Shown: positions 39,108 through 49,200, numbered from the stretch's first letter. The stretch is 64,000 bases of DNA from an uncultured Clostridia bacterium (GCA_947570625.1 CANOUP010000001.1:90792-154791), one strand, 5' to 3'. Translations and numbers: made by a program. Notes: generated from the letters alone by a model not told the origin.

Positions 39108-39873
39108 AATATTCCTCCACCGCACGCACGTTTTCCTTTACGTCGTGCACGCGCACGAACAGCGTCTTGTACTTAGCCGCAAGACGCGTGCTTTCAAGAG
39201 TTTGGGGAAGCCTGTCCGCGATATTCCCGCCGAACAGCGACTTACGGCTCGTTCCCAAAAGCAGGGGATAGCCGAGCGCCGAAAGGCGGTCGTAGCCGTT
39301 TAAAAGTTCGAGGTTCTGCTCCCTGTTCTTTGCGAAACCTATTCCGCCGTCGAGGCAGATTTTATCCTTTTCTATGCCCGCGCCAAGCGCCAGCGATACG
39401 CTGTCTTTGAGAAAGGACATCACAGGGTTCCATATATCGCCTTCGAGCGGTTTTTTTGCGTTGTGCATAATGCAGACCGAAGCTTTGTGCTTTGCTATGA
39501 TTTCAGCCATATCTTCATCGTGCGTCAGACCCCACACGTCGTTAATCATATCCGCGCCGAGTTCGAGGGCGGCTTTCGCGCTCTTTGAAAAATAGGTATC
39601 CGCCGACACGGGGATACCGAAATTTTCTTTAATCAGCCTTAAAGGCCTTTCGAAACGGGAAATTTCCTCGTCCGCGGAAACTTCGACATAGCCGGGACGG
39701 GTAGACTGGGCGCCGATGTCGATAACCGACGCGCCCTCTTTAATTGCACGCTCGCAGGTTTTAAGCACGGTGTATTCCGTATTCCTGCTCCCCTCGTAAA
39801 AACTGTCGGGCGTCAGGTTTACTATCGCCATGACATAAGTGTAATTTTCGAACTTTTTATTTCCTATTATCAT
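39094..39873 (-). CDS. folP: Dihydropteroate synthase
   Basis: A 259-residue TIM-barrel enzyme that joins the pterin to p-aminobenzoate and is the sulfonamide target. Signature MAIVNLTPDSFYEGS and IDIGAQSTRPGY (AQ in place of the usual GE), NDVWGL, and FAKNREQNLELL. The length is normal. It lies 6 nt after a folE remnant and overlaps folBK. Confidence 0.95.
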   Translation of the reverse strand: MIIGNKKFENYTYVMAIVNLTPDSFYEGSRNTEYTVLKTCERAIKEGASVIDIGAQSTRPGYVEVSADEEISRFERPLRLIKENFGIPVSADTYFSKSAKAALELGADMINDVWGLTHDEDMAEIIAKHKASVCIMHNAKKPLEGDIWNPVMSFLKDSVSLALGAGIEKDKICLDGGIGFAKNREQNLELLNGYDRLSALGYPLLLGTSRKSLFGGNIADRLPQTLESTRLAAKYKTLFVRVHDVKENVRAVEEYYEHC

Positions 39874-39879
39874 AATATC

Positions 39880-40011
39880 CTATTTAACCAAGGCGAAAAC
39901 TTCGCGCTTTTTCTCTCCGTGGAAAATGTCTTTAAATCCTTCGCGCGTCAAGTCCCCGCCGAGGGCTTCGAGCAAATCCCGTACTGTCTTTACTGCCTTT
40001 TCTCTATCCAT
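39880..40011 (-). CDS. 43-residue folE-derived micro-ORF (GTP cyclohydrolase I remnant)
   Basis: The reading frame starts with ATG at 40011, has an AAAGGAGG SD site 7 nt upstream and ends in TAG at 39880. Its first 23 residues (AVKTVRDLLEALGGDL, then TREGFKD) closely resemble the N-terminal helix of FolE (pattern AVRxxLEAxGEDPxREGLxD). The last 15 (IFHGEKKREVFALVK) resemble a segment about 30 residues further on in FolE. All catalytic and zinc residues are missing. It sits exactly where folE is expected in the folate operon and overlaps the end of folC by 22 nt. It is either a decayed folE or a retained small protein. Confidence 0.65.
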   Translation of the reverse strand: MDREKAVKTVRDLLEALGGDLTREGFKDIFHGEKKREVFALVK

Positions 40012-41162
40012 TCCTTTGCCTCCTTTAAAAGGGTGAAAGAACCGCACACAACGACCGTATCCGTCGCCGCCATTTCCATAGCGGACGAAACGCTGTCAGC
40101 TGTCTTTACGTTACCGAAATATTTACCGCACGCCGCGCCTGTTTCTTCGGCAGTCCTCGCACGCGGGCTGTTGCACCCGACCGCCGTTATATTATCCGCA
40201 CAGCCCGCGAGCACGGACAGGATACCTTCTATATCTTTATCCGCAAGACAGCCGAAAATAAGCGTTACGTCCTTGCGCGGTATGCCGCCGAGGTAAGCGG
40301 CAAGAGGTTCGAACGCCGACGGGTTGTGCGCCCCGTCGAGTATATAATTTTTCCCTGATGCGCTGAACTTTTCTATACGCCCGCGGGGTTTTGCGCTTTT
40401 AATTCCTTCGTATATCGACGTTTCGGGCAGACCGAGGATTTTCGCCCCCTCGATTGCCGTAACCGCATTGTACGCCTGTAAGCTTCCCTCGACGGAAAGT
40501 TCGTACTCCTTACCGCCGTAAACGAACGATTTTTCGCCCGTCATAACCAATCCGTCCGCAAATATTCCGCCCGTCTTTCTCAGATATCTTTCAGCCGATT
40601 CATAAGGCTGGTACGCGTTTATCACGGCGGGACAGTTTTTTATTATGCCCGCTTTCCGGACGCAGATTTTTTCTGCGGTATCGCCGAGGTAAGCGGTGTG
40701 TTCCAACGACACGGAGGTTATAACCGCCAGCTCTTTGGCGTTCACCGCGTTGGTCGCGTCGCCAAGGCCGCCCATTCCGCACTCGATAACCGCGTATTCG
40801 CACCCCTCTTCTTTAAAGGCGAGCAGTATTCCCGCCGTCTGTATTTCGAAATCGGTAGCGCCCAGCCCTTCGGCGCATTTCAGCGCCCTGCCGAAATAGC
40901 TTTCCGCTTTTTCGGGGGAAAGGCTTTTTCCGTCTATCCTAAACTGGTCGTAAAAGCCGTAAACCTGCGGCGATGTGAAAGTGCCCGTCTTTTTGCCCGC
41001 GGAAATGAGTATGCTCGTAAAAAATTCGGCGGTGGAACCCTTGCCGTTCGTGCCCGCTATGTGGATTATTTTCAGGGCGTCGTCGGGGCTTGACAGCCTG
41101 TCGAGCAAGGCGCGCGTTACCGCCGTTCCCTGATTTATTACAGTGTAATCCTTATGTTTCAA
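39990..41162 (-). CDS. folC: Bifunctional folylpolyglutamate / dihydrofolate synthase
   Basis: A 390-residue Mur-ligase-type enzyme that adds glutamate to dihydropteroate and folates. ATP loop AGTNGKGSTAEFF near residue 35, ECGMGGLGDATN near residue 125, and LDGAHNPSAFE near residue 275. The start is TTG at 41162, with GGAGG 6 nt upstream. It is first in the operon folC - folE remnant - folP - folBK. Confidence 0.94.
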   Translation of the reverse strand: MKHKDYTVINQGTAVTRALLDRLSSPDDALKIIHIAGTNGKGSTAEFFTSILISAGKKTGTFTSPQVYGFYDQFRIDGKSLSPEKAESYFGRALKCAEGLGATDFEIQTAGILLAFKEEGCEYAVIECGMGGLGDATNAVNAKELAVITSVSLEHTAYLGDTAEKICVRKAGIIKNCPAVINAYQPYESAERYLRKTGGIFADGLVMTGEKSFVYGGKEYELSVEGSLQAYNAVTAIEGAKILGLPETSIYEGIKSAKPRGRIEKFSASGKNYILDGAHNPSAFEPLAAYLGGIPRKDVTLIFGCLADKDIEGILSVLAGCADNITAVGCNSPRARTAEETGAACGKYFGNVKTADSVSSAMEMAATDTVVVCGSFTLLKEAKEWIEKRQ

Positions 41163-41185
41163 ACCTGCCTCCGGTAAGCTGTAAC

Positions 41186-41215
41186 ATTATATCACAGCGG
41201 GGCGCGTTTAAGCAA
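41186..41215 (-). promoter_or_regulatory. Promoter of the folate operon
   Basis: Minus-strand TTGCTT (41210-41215), 18-nt spacer, and an extended -10 TGATATAAT (TATAAT at 41186-41191). The leader of about 17 nt then holds the GGAGG SD of folC. No room for a THF riboswitch. Confidence 0.6.
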
Positions 41216-41249
41216 GAATATTGAAAATAAATTTGTACAAACTTATCTT

Positions 41250-41924
41250 ATGGCACTGATATTTATACGTACGGCGATTATATTTTTAACGCTTCTTATT
41301 ATTATGCGTCTTATGGGGAAAAGCCAGGTCGGAGAAATGCAGCCTTTCGAGTTTGTAATTTCCCTGCTTATTGCCGAGCTCGCCTGTATACCCATGGCGG
41401 ACACTTCCATTCCGTTACTGTACGGAATTATAGCCATTGTCGCGATTTTCATACTGCACCAGATTGTCTGGCTGCTCGACCTGTGGTTCAAACCCATGAA
41501 GAGCATTGTTTGCGGTAAACCTTCCATAGTCATCAACAAGGACGGCATAGACGAACAACAGCTTCGCCAGAACAATCTCGACGTGAGCGACCTTATTGAG
41601 AGCATGCGCGTTGCGGGATATTTCAGTCTGGACGACGTTTATTACGGTCTGTATGAAGCAAACGGAAGCTTTTCCGCGCTTGAAAATCCCGATAAGTCCA
41701 CTTCTTCGCTGTCGGTGACGATTATAGACGGCGGAAAAACGGACAAAAAAAATCTTGACATATGCGGGATAAGTCAAGAAAATTTAAACGCGTTTTTAAA
41801 AAATCAGAACGCAAAGCCAAAACAGGTGCTGGTGATGACCGTCAACGGCGAAGGCAGGGTATACTTTCAAAAACGCGGGGAAAAATATAAAATTCTTAAT
41901 ATAGAGGTGAACGGCAAATGGTAA
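41250..41924 (+). CDS. YetF-like membrane protein (DUF421)
   Basis: A 224-residue protein. Three N-terminal hydrophobic helices contain the family pattern MRLMGKSQVGEMQPFEFV near residues 20-36, followed by a soluble two-domain tail (residues 90-224). Some DUF421 members are spore-associated (for example YetF/YrbG in Bacillus germination and membrane integrity work). A TTGAAA-17-TATCTT promoter-like sequence abuts the ATG. It overlaps the DUF4363 gene by 7 nt, its usual partner. Confidence 0.88.
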   Translation: MALIFIRTAIIFLTLLIIMRLMGKSQVGEMQPFEFVISLLIAELACIPMADTSIPLLYGIIAIVAIFILHQIVWLLDLWFKPMKSIVCGKPSIVINKDGIDEQQLRQNNLDVSDLIESMRVAGYFSLDDVYYGLYEANGSFSALENPDKSTSSLSVTIIDGGKTDKKNLDICGISQENLNAFLKNQNAKPKQVLVMTVNGEGRVYFQKRGEKYKILNIEVNGKW

Positions 41925-42295
41925 AATCGATTATCTACACCGCCGTTGCGCTTACCGCCTGCATAGTGCTGTTTATCAGCGTAGACATTTACCTCGCAAG
42001 ACAGTTCGACGAATTTCACGGCGCGCTCGAAACGCTGTATTCCAAAGTGGAAAACAACGAAGCCATCCGCGAGGACGGCTACGCAGTTAAAGAAATGTGG
42101 GCGGAAAAGAAAAGCAAACTGCACGTGTTCATACCGCACAACGACATTTCGTACGTCGACTACTGGCTGAACGAAACGTGCGGGCTGATTTACAACAAGC
42201 AGTACGAGCTTGCCCTCGGCAAAATAGAGGTTTTACTGGAAATTTCCAAAAACCTGCCGGGCGGATACTCGATGAAGCTGGAAAATATATTTTAA
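41918..42295 (+). CDS. DUF4363 family protein
   Basis: A 125-residue protein with one N-terminal membrane helix (residues 5-25) and an extracytoplasmic helical domain with the motif AEKKSKLHVFIPHNDISY. This family is regularly encoded directly after DUF421/YetF genes in Clostridia, as here. The role is unknown; the pairing suggests a membrane complex. Confidence 0.8.
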   Translation: MVKSIIYTAVALTACIVLFISVDIYLARQFDEFHGALETLYSKVENNEAIREDGYAVKEMWAEKKSKLHVFIPHNDISYVDYWLNETCGLIYNKQYELALGKIEVLLEISKNLPGGYSMKLENIF

Positions 42296-42296
42296 G

Positions 42297-42647
42297 TTAT
42301 TCGTACTCGTCGTAACTGCGCCTGTCGTGCGGCGGACGGGGCGGACAGTTTCCGCGGGGAGGCGGACACGGCGGGGGACAGTCGTGAGGCGGACAGCCCG
42401 GCGGAGGATTTTTGTCCTTACCGCCCAGTTTGACGAGAATAGTGTCCTCACCCACTTTTACTATGCTTGCGACGGGTATAAACATATCCCCGCGCGTAAG
42501 ACGGAAACCCCTTCCGCCGGTTACGGTTATGCCTATTACGTTGTTTTCGGGAAACGTTACGGTAATATCGCAGACCTTGCCGAGATTTTTGCCGTCGCCC
42601 AAATTTACGACTTCTTTTTGTTTAAGCTGAGAAAATGAAAATTCCAT
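42297..42647 (-). CDS. YlmC/YmxH family sporulation protein with Pro/Cys-rich tail
   Basis: About 116 residues. The first 75 are a PRC-barrel domain of the YlmC/YmxH group (QKEVVNLGDGKNLGKVCDI ... VASIVKVGEDTILVKL), small sporulation-associated proteins. The last 40 residues are an unusual tail with repeats of PP, Cys and His (PPPGCPPHDCPPPCPPP), not usual for the family. The start is set at 42647 with SD AAGGT; the longer frame is an unlikely N-terminus. It ends 2 nt from the convergent DUF4363 gene. Confidence 0.78.
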   Translation of the reverse strand: MEFSFSQLKQKEVVNLGDGKNLGKVCDITVTFPENNVIGITVTGGRGFRLTRGDMFIPVASIVKVGEDTILVKLGGKDKNPPPGCPPHDCPPPCPPPRGNCPPRPPHDRRSYDEYE

Positions 42648-42717
42648 AGTACCTTGTAATAATATATGCGGAAGCCGATATAAAATTGACTTCCGCATAA
42701 CGATTTTAAAAATCCGA

Positions 42718-43341
42718 TTACAGTACCGCTAAAATTTGCGCGAACGTTTCCGCAGGGGGATCTACGGGAACTTGCACTTGCTTGACTATAACTATCTTGA
42801 AGATTTTCAGAAGCGGGTTATGCTCGAATATCACGTCGAGTCTGAAAAAACTGCCTTCTAAACTCTTTAAGAAGTTTTCGGAAGTCGTTCCGCCGATTGC
42901 CGCGATTATCTGGAATACGATAAGGGCAAGCACTGCAAGCACGCACACAAAGAACACCATGCCGAGAGATTTGTTTATAATCTTCATAACCACGTTGTTG
43001 CTTTCAACTACGTTTTTGACGATAAGTACGATTATAAGTCTTACAACAAGCACCAATATGAAAAGCACTACATAGTAAGCTATAAGCTCGATATGAATTG
43101 TTATAAGGAACGAACCGAACGCGCCGGCGCCCTCCATAACCACAATCAGTTTATCAAGCAATGCCTGCACGAAGGACAGGTTGTAAATGACGCCGCCCAG
43201 CGTGTAGCAGACTATTACGGCGATGAACACGCCGAATATTCCCTGTGTGAAAAATTTCAGTCCCTTGCCGAAACCGAACAATATTCCGAGTAAGCAAAAA
43301 AATGCGATAAGCGCGATAACTATCCAATCCGCTAAAATCAT
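42718..43341 (-). CDS. CvpA-like membrane protein
   Basis: A 207-residue protein with four hydrophobic helices. It starts with the CvpA-type pattern ADWIVIALIAFFCLLGILFGFGKGL. CvpA proteins are linked to colicin V production, wall functions and bile/acid resistance in different bacteria. Excellent SD AAGGAGG and a promoter directly upstream. Confidence 0.75.
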   Translation of the reverse strand: MILADWIVIALIAFFCLLGILFGFGKGLKFFTQGIFGVFIAVIVCYTLGGVIYNLSFVQALLDKLIVVMEGAGAFGSFLITIHIELIAYYVVLFILVLVVRLIIVLIVKNVVESNNVVMKIINKSLGMVFFVCVLAVLALIVFQIIAAIGGTTSENFLKSLEGSFFRLDVIFEHNPLLKIFKIVIVKQVQVPVDPPAETFAQILAVL

Positions 43342-43370
43342 TTGCTTTCCTCCTTGTCGAAATTTATTTT

Positions 43371-43398
43371 ATTATACCACAAATTCGATTTTTAGCAA
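43371..43398 (-). promoter_or_regulatory. Promoter of the cvpA-like gene
   Basis: Minus-strand TTGCTA (43393-43398), 16-nt spacer, TATAAT (43371-43376), then a short leader with AAGGAGG before the ATG. Confidence 0.6.
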
Positions 43399-43472
43399 CC
43401 GTTTTGAGTACAATTGTTTATTTACTTAGACTTAGGTTTTTATACACTTGTTTTAAAAATTGTTGTAAGCAG

Positions 43473-43512
43473 AAACGGCGGCGAGCAATGCATCCGCTCT
43501 CCGCCCCCGTTT
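43473..43512. terminator. Terminator of the signalling operon
   Basis: An imperfect GC-rich hairpin, AAACGGCGGCG / CGCCCCCGTTT, lies 21 bp after the stop of the last gene (43533), followed on the minus strand by a T-rich stretch. The stretch 43399-43532 holds no gene. Confidence 0.6.
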
Positions 43513-43532
43513 ATTGCACAATTACGCCGAAA

Positions 43533-43760
43533 TCAGCCGAGTTTTTCAAGCTCTGCCATCAGTTCGTGCATATGGTTACGCTCGTTCTCAATCTGAACGG
43601 TGAACTGATTGAAGTATTCGATATCGTTGTCGTTGGGAGTCGTATGGTTCAAAAGCGCATAGACAAGCGCCGCCTGCGAACGGGTACGCTTCTGTTCGAG
43701 CAAAGCTATCTTCTTCCTGCTGTTGTTGATTCCTTTTTTCAATTTGGATTTCTGTAACAT
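43533..43760 (-). CDS. Small coiled-coil protein, unknown
   Basis: About 75 residues, basic N-terminus (KSKLKKGINNSRKKIALLEQKR) and a coiled-coil pattern through the C-terminus. No known family. The start at 43760 is chosen for its AAAGGAG SD site; a longer frame to 43856 overlaps the HPt gene. It is the last gene of the kinase operon, so it may be part of the signalling output. Confidence 0.6.
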   Translation of the reverse strand: MLQKSKLKKGINNSRKKIALLEQKRTRSQAALVYALLNHTTPNDNDIEYFNQFTVQIENERNHMHELMAELEKLG

Positions 43761-43821
43761 ATAATGCTCCTTTTGTCTTTTAAAAAATTTATTCAATAAA
43801 GTAAAAATACTCGATTGCCGA

Positions 43822-44172
43822 TTATAACATCTGGATACACGCCATCGTAAGCGCATAGTCCTTTTTGACTTTTTTAAACAACGGCTCTACGTCGTCGCCT
43901 ATTTCCTGTTTGCCCCTCAAAGCTTCCGTTAAATTGCTTGCCGAATATGCAAGGTTTGTAAGCGACATATTTTTGCAGACGCCTTTCAAAGTATGCGAGG
44001 CGCGGAACGCTTCCTCCGCATTCTTCTCCGCTATTGCGTTGCAAAGCTGAACAAAGCTTGTATCGCTTAAAACTTTCAAAAGGAATTTTTTAATTCTTTC
44101 GTCGGTTCTCAGACGGCTTATAACGTCGTCGTAATCGCCCTTCATAATTTCATAACATTCTTTAACCGTCAT
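43822..44172 (-). CDS. Histidine phosphotransfer (HPt) protein
   Basis: A 116-residue four-helix HPt domain. The phosphorylated histidine lies in ASHTLKGVCKNMSL near residue 60, the standard HxxKG motif. It relays phosphate between the receiver domains of the upstream hybrid kinase and the response regulator, both encoded just upstream in the same operon. Confidence 0.9.
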   Translation of the reverse strand: MTVKECYEIMKGDYDDVISRLRTDERIKKFLLKVLSDTSFVQLCNAIAEKNAEEAFRASHTLKGVCKNMSLTNLAYSASNLTEALRGKQEIGDDVEPLFKKVKKDYALTMACIQML

Positions 44173-44191
44173 ATATTTCTCCTTTCGGGAA

Positions 44192-46237
44192 TCAAGAATT
44201 CCTGTCGGTTGTTATATCTTTAAGCGAATCGTCGTAAAACCTGTATGAGTTCTTACCGCTCCTCTTAATCGAATACGCCGCTTTATCAGCCATTTCGAAC
44301 AGCGTATCGTAATCCTGTATACTCTTGTCGACGCACGCGACGCCCATGCTTATCTTAATGGGGAAGCCCTTGTACTCGCCCGTAAGCGAGGAGAAAATTC
44401 TCTTTATCTGGGGCTCCACCGTGCCCTTATAGCCCATAAAGATAATAAATTCGTCGCCGCCCATTCTCGCGGCTATATCCGAGCTTCGCGTGTTCTTCTT
44501 TATGGTCGAGGCAACGTATTCGAGTACTTCGTCGCCGAAAAGGTGACCGTGCACGTCGTTTGCCTGTTTGAAGTTATCCAAATCGAAGAATACAAGCGCG
44601 TACTGCCTGTTGCGTCCGCCGACAAGCAGTTTTGAAATCTGCTCCTTGGCGGCCTCGTGATTGAGAAGTCCGGTCCTGAAATCGAGGTTCGCCCTCTCTT
44701 CCAGAAGCTTCATTTCTTCGGTTTCGTCGTTGATGTCTACTATCTTGCCTATCGCGCCCTCATACTCGGAATGTTCGGTATCAGACCAGATTGCGCTTGC
44801 AAGCACCTTGCACACCGTTTTTCTGCCGTTTATGTCGAGTATGAATTTCTCCGTTACCGTAGGATTGTCGGGCGAAGTGTTTTTAAGCGCCGTAGTGAGT
44901 TTATCGAAATCCTTAGGCTTGAACACTCTTTTACCGAAATCCTTTTCGCGGGGTTCGGTAATAGTTACGGGCATTCCCAGATAATCCGCGCCCCAATCGG
45001 AAAGCGTTATAATCTCGGGCGAAGGCGAATATTCGAATATTATTTCGCGGGTCAAAGCCGAAAGAATTTTGTTTTTAGTCCTCTCGTATTCGAGCAGTCT
45101 TATCGTTCTGTTCGAAACGCCAGCCCCGCTCGTTTTAAGCGTCTGCGCGACCGTGTTCTGTATATCCCTGTCGGCGGAATTGCCTGCGGAAACAACGGTA
45201 AGCTCTTGTTTGAGCTTGTCGGCAATCTCTTTAAGACATTCCAAAAGCAGAGGGTTGAAAGTACCGCACTCGCCGTTTAAAATCATCTGAACGGCTTTTT
45301 CGGGCTCGAATGCGGGTTTGTAAACGCGCTTGCTGGTCAAAGCGTCATAGACGTCAGCGAGAGCGACAACCTGCGCCGCAATGGGAATTTCGTCGCCCTT
45401 CAACCCGTCGGGGTAGCCCCTTCCGTCGTACCTTTCGTGGTGCCAACGGCAGATTTCGTATGCGACTTTTATAAGCGGTTCGTTCCCGTGCACGGGAATA
45501 TTGTCAAGCATTTTCGCGCCCTCGACCGTGTGCGACTTCATTATGTCGAACTCTTCGGGGGTCAGGCGCCCGGGCTTATTTAAAATTTCCGAAGGAATGG
45601 AAATTTTACCTACGTCGTGCAATGCCGAAGCGTTGCATATAAGCGTTATCTGCTTGGGCGACAAATCGTAAGCGTCGGTTTTCTTCCTTAACGCGTTCAG
45701 TATAAATTCCGTTATAGCGTGTACGTGAAGTACGTGCAGACCGCTTTCGCCGTTACGGAATTCGACTATATGAGAAAGAATTTGTATCATAAGACGGTTG
45801 TCTTTTTCTTTCTCGTATATTTCCGCAGACAGCCTTGTGGAAAGCTCTCTCTGCTTTTCCGCAAGTATAACGTTGCTGTCTACGCGGTGGCGTACGGTAC
45901 GCTCGTCGAACGGTCTGGAAATAAAGTCAACCGCGCCGAGTCCGTAAGCCCTGTCTATGTAAGTAAAAGCCGTTTCCGCCGATATCATTATGACGGGAAT
46001 ATGTTTTATGATACCGTTTTTGTTCATCATGGCAAGGGTTTCGAACCCGTCCATAACAGGCATTACGATATCCAAAAGCATAAGGCAGATTTCCAGCTCG
46101 TGCTCGTGAAGATACGCAAGCGCTTCCATACCGTTTTCGGCTTCGACTATGTCGTAGTCGTCGGCAAGCATATCTTCAAGCAGAGCTCTGTTCATCTCCG
46201 AATCGTCTACTATTAAGATTTTCTTTTTGGCGCTCAC
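44192..46237 (-). CDS. Response regulator with HD-GYP and GGDEF domains
   Basis: A 681-residue cyclic-di-GMP regulator. Residues 1-120 are a receiver (ILIVDDSEMNRAL, phospho-Asp in LLDIVMPVMDG). About 150-330 is an HD-GYP phosphodiesterase with HDVGKIS and GRGYPDGL intact. About 385-505 is a PAS-like sensor region. About 515-670 is a diguanylate cyclase with intact GGDEF (ARMGGDEFIIF) and an inhibitory RxxD site (RSSD) five residues before it. The protein therefore appears able both to make and to degrade c-di-GMP. Its ATG overlaps the kinase stop by 4 nt. Confidence 0.93.
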   Translation of the reverse strand: MSAKKKILIVDDSEMNRALLEDMLADDYDIVEAENGMEALAYLHEHELEICLMLLDIVMPVMDGFETLAMMNKNGIIKHIPVIMISAETAFTYIDRAYGLGAVDFISRPFDERTVRHRVDSNVILAEKQRELSTRLSAEIYEKEKDNRLMIQILSHIVEFRNGESGLHVLHVHAITEFILNALRKKTDAYDLSPKQITLICNASALHDVGKISIPSEILNKPGRLTPEEFDIMKSHTVEGAKMLDNIPVHGNEPLIKVAYEICRWHHERYDGRGYPDGLKGDEIPIAAQVVALADVYDALTSKRVYKPAFEPEKAVQMILNGECGTFNPLLLECLKEIADKLKQELTVVSAGNSADRDIQNTVAQTLKTSGAGVSNRTIRLLEYERTKNKILSALTREIIFEYSPSPEIITLSDWGADYLGMPVTITEPREKDFGKRVFKPKDFDKLTTALKNTSPDNPTVTEKFILDINGRKTVCKVLASAIWSDTEHSEYEGAIGKIVDINDETEEMKLLEERANLDFRTGLLNHEAAKEQISKLLVGGRNRQYALVFFDLDNFKQANDVHGHLFGDEVLEYVASTIKKNTRSSDIAARMGGDEFIIFMGYKGTVEPQIKRIFSSLTGEYKGFPIKISMGVACVDKSIQDYDTLFEMADKAAYSIKRSGKNSYRFYDDSLKDITTDRNS

Positions 46238-49200
46238 TTGTTTTTTCCTCTGAGTTCGGCAATCATAATCTTCATTTTTTCTACGTCAATGGGTTTAGCC
46301 ATATGCGCGTTCATGCCCGAACTGATAGCCATTTTAACGTCGTCGTCAAAGGCGTTTGCCGTCATAGCGAGAATTGGTATCGTTTTAGCTTCTTTATGCC
46401 CGCTTTCGCGTATTGCGCGCGTGGCTTCGTACCCGTTCATAACAGGCATCTGTACGTCCATAAGAATTATGTCGTAGCGTCCCGGTTTGGAAGCGACGAA
46501 TTTTTCGAGAGCTTCTTTGCCGTTGTGCGCGATTTCGCACTCTACGCCTTCGTCGGAAAGCAGTTCGGTAAGTATTTCGGCGTTGATTTCGTTATCTTCC
46601 GCCGCAAGAACTTTGAGTCCGTCGAGAGAAATTTCGGTATCTTCCGCAACGGCGGCGCTTCCGCGCGTTCCGTGCACGTGCTCGATTGCACGGCGGAAGC
46701 TCGACATAAAGAAGGGTTTGGGAAGGAAGAAGTCAATGCCCGCCTCCCTCGCATCTTCCTCTATTTCGTCGAAGTTGTACGACGTGAGCACGAGAATAGG
46801 CACGTTCGAGCCGACTTTCGCACGGATACGCTTTGCCGTTTCAAGCCCGTCCATTCCCGGCATCTTCCAGTCGAGCAGGATTATATGGTAAGCCTTATCG
46901 TCTTTGAGCGCTTTGTCTACGCTGTCTATCGCCTGTTTACCGCTGAGCGCGTAAGAAATTTCGACGCCCGTGTCTTTCATAAGCTCTCTTATGTTAAGAC
47001 ATATATCCTCTTCGTCGTCCACGACGAGTGCGCGTGTAATGTTGTGACGCTTCCAGAACTCTTCGTCGTCCATCTTTTCCGCCGACGCGAGTTCGAGTTC
47101 GACATAGAAAGTACTGCCTTCGCCGAGCTTGCTTTCGACATTGATGGTTCCGCCCATCAAATCGACTATATTCTTAGTGATAGCCATTCCGAGACCGGTA
47201 CCCTGAATTTCCCTCGTGTCGTTGGTCTGTTCGCGGGTGAACGGGTCGAATATCGTTTTGACGAAATCTTCGCTCATACCCAGTCCGTTGTCTTTTACGA
47301 TAAAACGGAGATGGTTATGCTGGTGAACGTTCTGTTCCATACACTCTATCATAAGCTCGATATTTCCGCCCTGGGGAGTATATTTTACAGCGTTGGAAAG
47401 AAGATTTAAAATTATCTGGTTAAGGCGCACCCTGTCGCCGAGCAGAAGGTCGGGAAGGTTGCCCTTCGTGTGCATATCGAAGTTCTGGTTCTTTGCGCGA
47501 GTCTGGGGAAGCACCATCGTGTAAAGCGCTTCGAGGAACTCCGGCAGAGAGAATTCTTCGATATTGAGCGAGGTTTTACCGCTCTCTATCTTGCTCATAT
47601 CGAGCACGTCGTTTATAAGACCGAGAAGGTGCTGGCCCGAATACATTATCTTTTTGACGTATTCGCGGACAGCGTCGGGTTTATCCGCGTTTCTCGCAAG
47701 AAGCGTAGCGAAGCCGATAATCGCGTTCATGGGAGTGCGGATATCGTGCGACATATTCGAAAGGAAGTTGCTCTTTGCGCTGTTTGCGGCCTTTGCGATA
47801 GAGAGCATCTGTTGAAGATTGCTGTTCATCTTCTGCTCTGTCGTACGGTCGGAGAACATCATAACGAAGCTGTCTTTGCCGTTGAACTCCGAACGGTAAA
47901 GAACGAGCTTATAGCAATATTCTTCGCCCGTGGCAATGTTGCGCATATCGAGCTGTGATTCCCACACGCTGTTTACGGTAAGTTTTTTAAGTCCTTCCGT
48001 CGTAAATCTGGGAGGTTTCTTAACCGCGGCGTCGAGCACGTTGCGTATGTCTTTGAACACAGCTTCGGGCTCTATTCCCAAAATTTTATAAATATTCGGG
48101 CTGACATAGTCCGCGCAGAAACTTTCGGGCGAGAACAATATATAAATATCGTTGGAATTCACTGTGAGGAGATTGAACAAATCGTCTCTCGATTTAAGCT
48201 GAATTTCCTTTTTCTGAACGTTGCGCCTTAACAGTATGATTATTACAACCACAACCGCGACCGCAAGCAGTACGAATACCGCCGCCATAACGATAACCGT
48301 TATCAGCCTGAATTCGTTCATGCTTTTGTTGAGTATGGACGAAGGCACCACGCCAAGCATCATCCAGTCGTTGCACTGAACGGTTGTCAGAACTCCGTCC
48401 TTTATTATATTCACGCGCACGGGCTGATAGTTCATATAATATTCCCCGCCGTGCTTGTTGTCGTGATTGTCGTCGCGCATCTTGAAAATGGTAACGCCCG
48501 TTTCGCCTGCTTCAATTTTTTTCGCCAGTTCTTCAATCTGCGACTGCGTCATTTTGGATTCATTTTCGAAATGAGTGTAAATATCCGTATCGAAATGCGT
48601 GTTCACTTCGGAGGATATAAGCACGGTTCCGTCGCCCTTTACTATATAGCAAAGACCTTCGCCCGAAAACGCGTCGATATTGAGCGTATTGGTCATATCG
48701 GTATTATCGAAGGTAATACCCATCGCGCAGTACTTAAATTCCGCGCCCGACTTCTCTCTGTATACTTTTTCTACGCCGAGAGGAATAGCGAAAACCGTCA
48801 CGGGCTCGTCGTCGGTGGAACGCTGACCGTCGTGAACGATGTTGTGCGTCTTTAATTCGGCGCGCTGGCTTTCGGAAAGTCCGAGATTGCGCTTTTCGCC
48901 GTTGAGAAGCAGTCCTTCGCCGTCTTCGTTAATGAAGTAGAAGTTGGTAAAGCCCCAGTCGGATTTACGTATATCCATAAACTCTATAAGCTGTTTGTAT
49001 TCGGGGTCCTTTTCCTTATCGAACTCTTCGACAAGGTCGGCTTTTTCTTCTATGTAACTCGTCCAGCCTTTAAGTATGTTCCAGTTTCTGTCGACCGTGG
49101 AAGTGAAATTGACGTTTACCTGGTTATAAATTTCTTCCAGATGGTTGGCGCTTTCGGCAAAGAGATGGTCCGTCGTAAAAACGGAATAGAAAATAATCAG

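Noticed and set aside
41163-41249. Possible THF riboswitch before folC
   Set aside because: Only a short leader exists between the -10 box and the start; no conserved structure seen.
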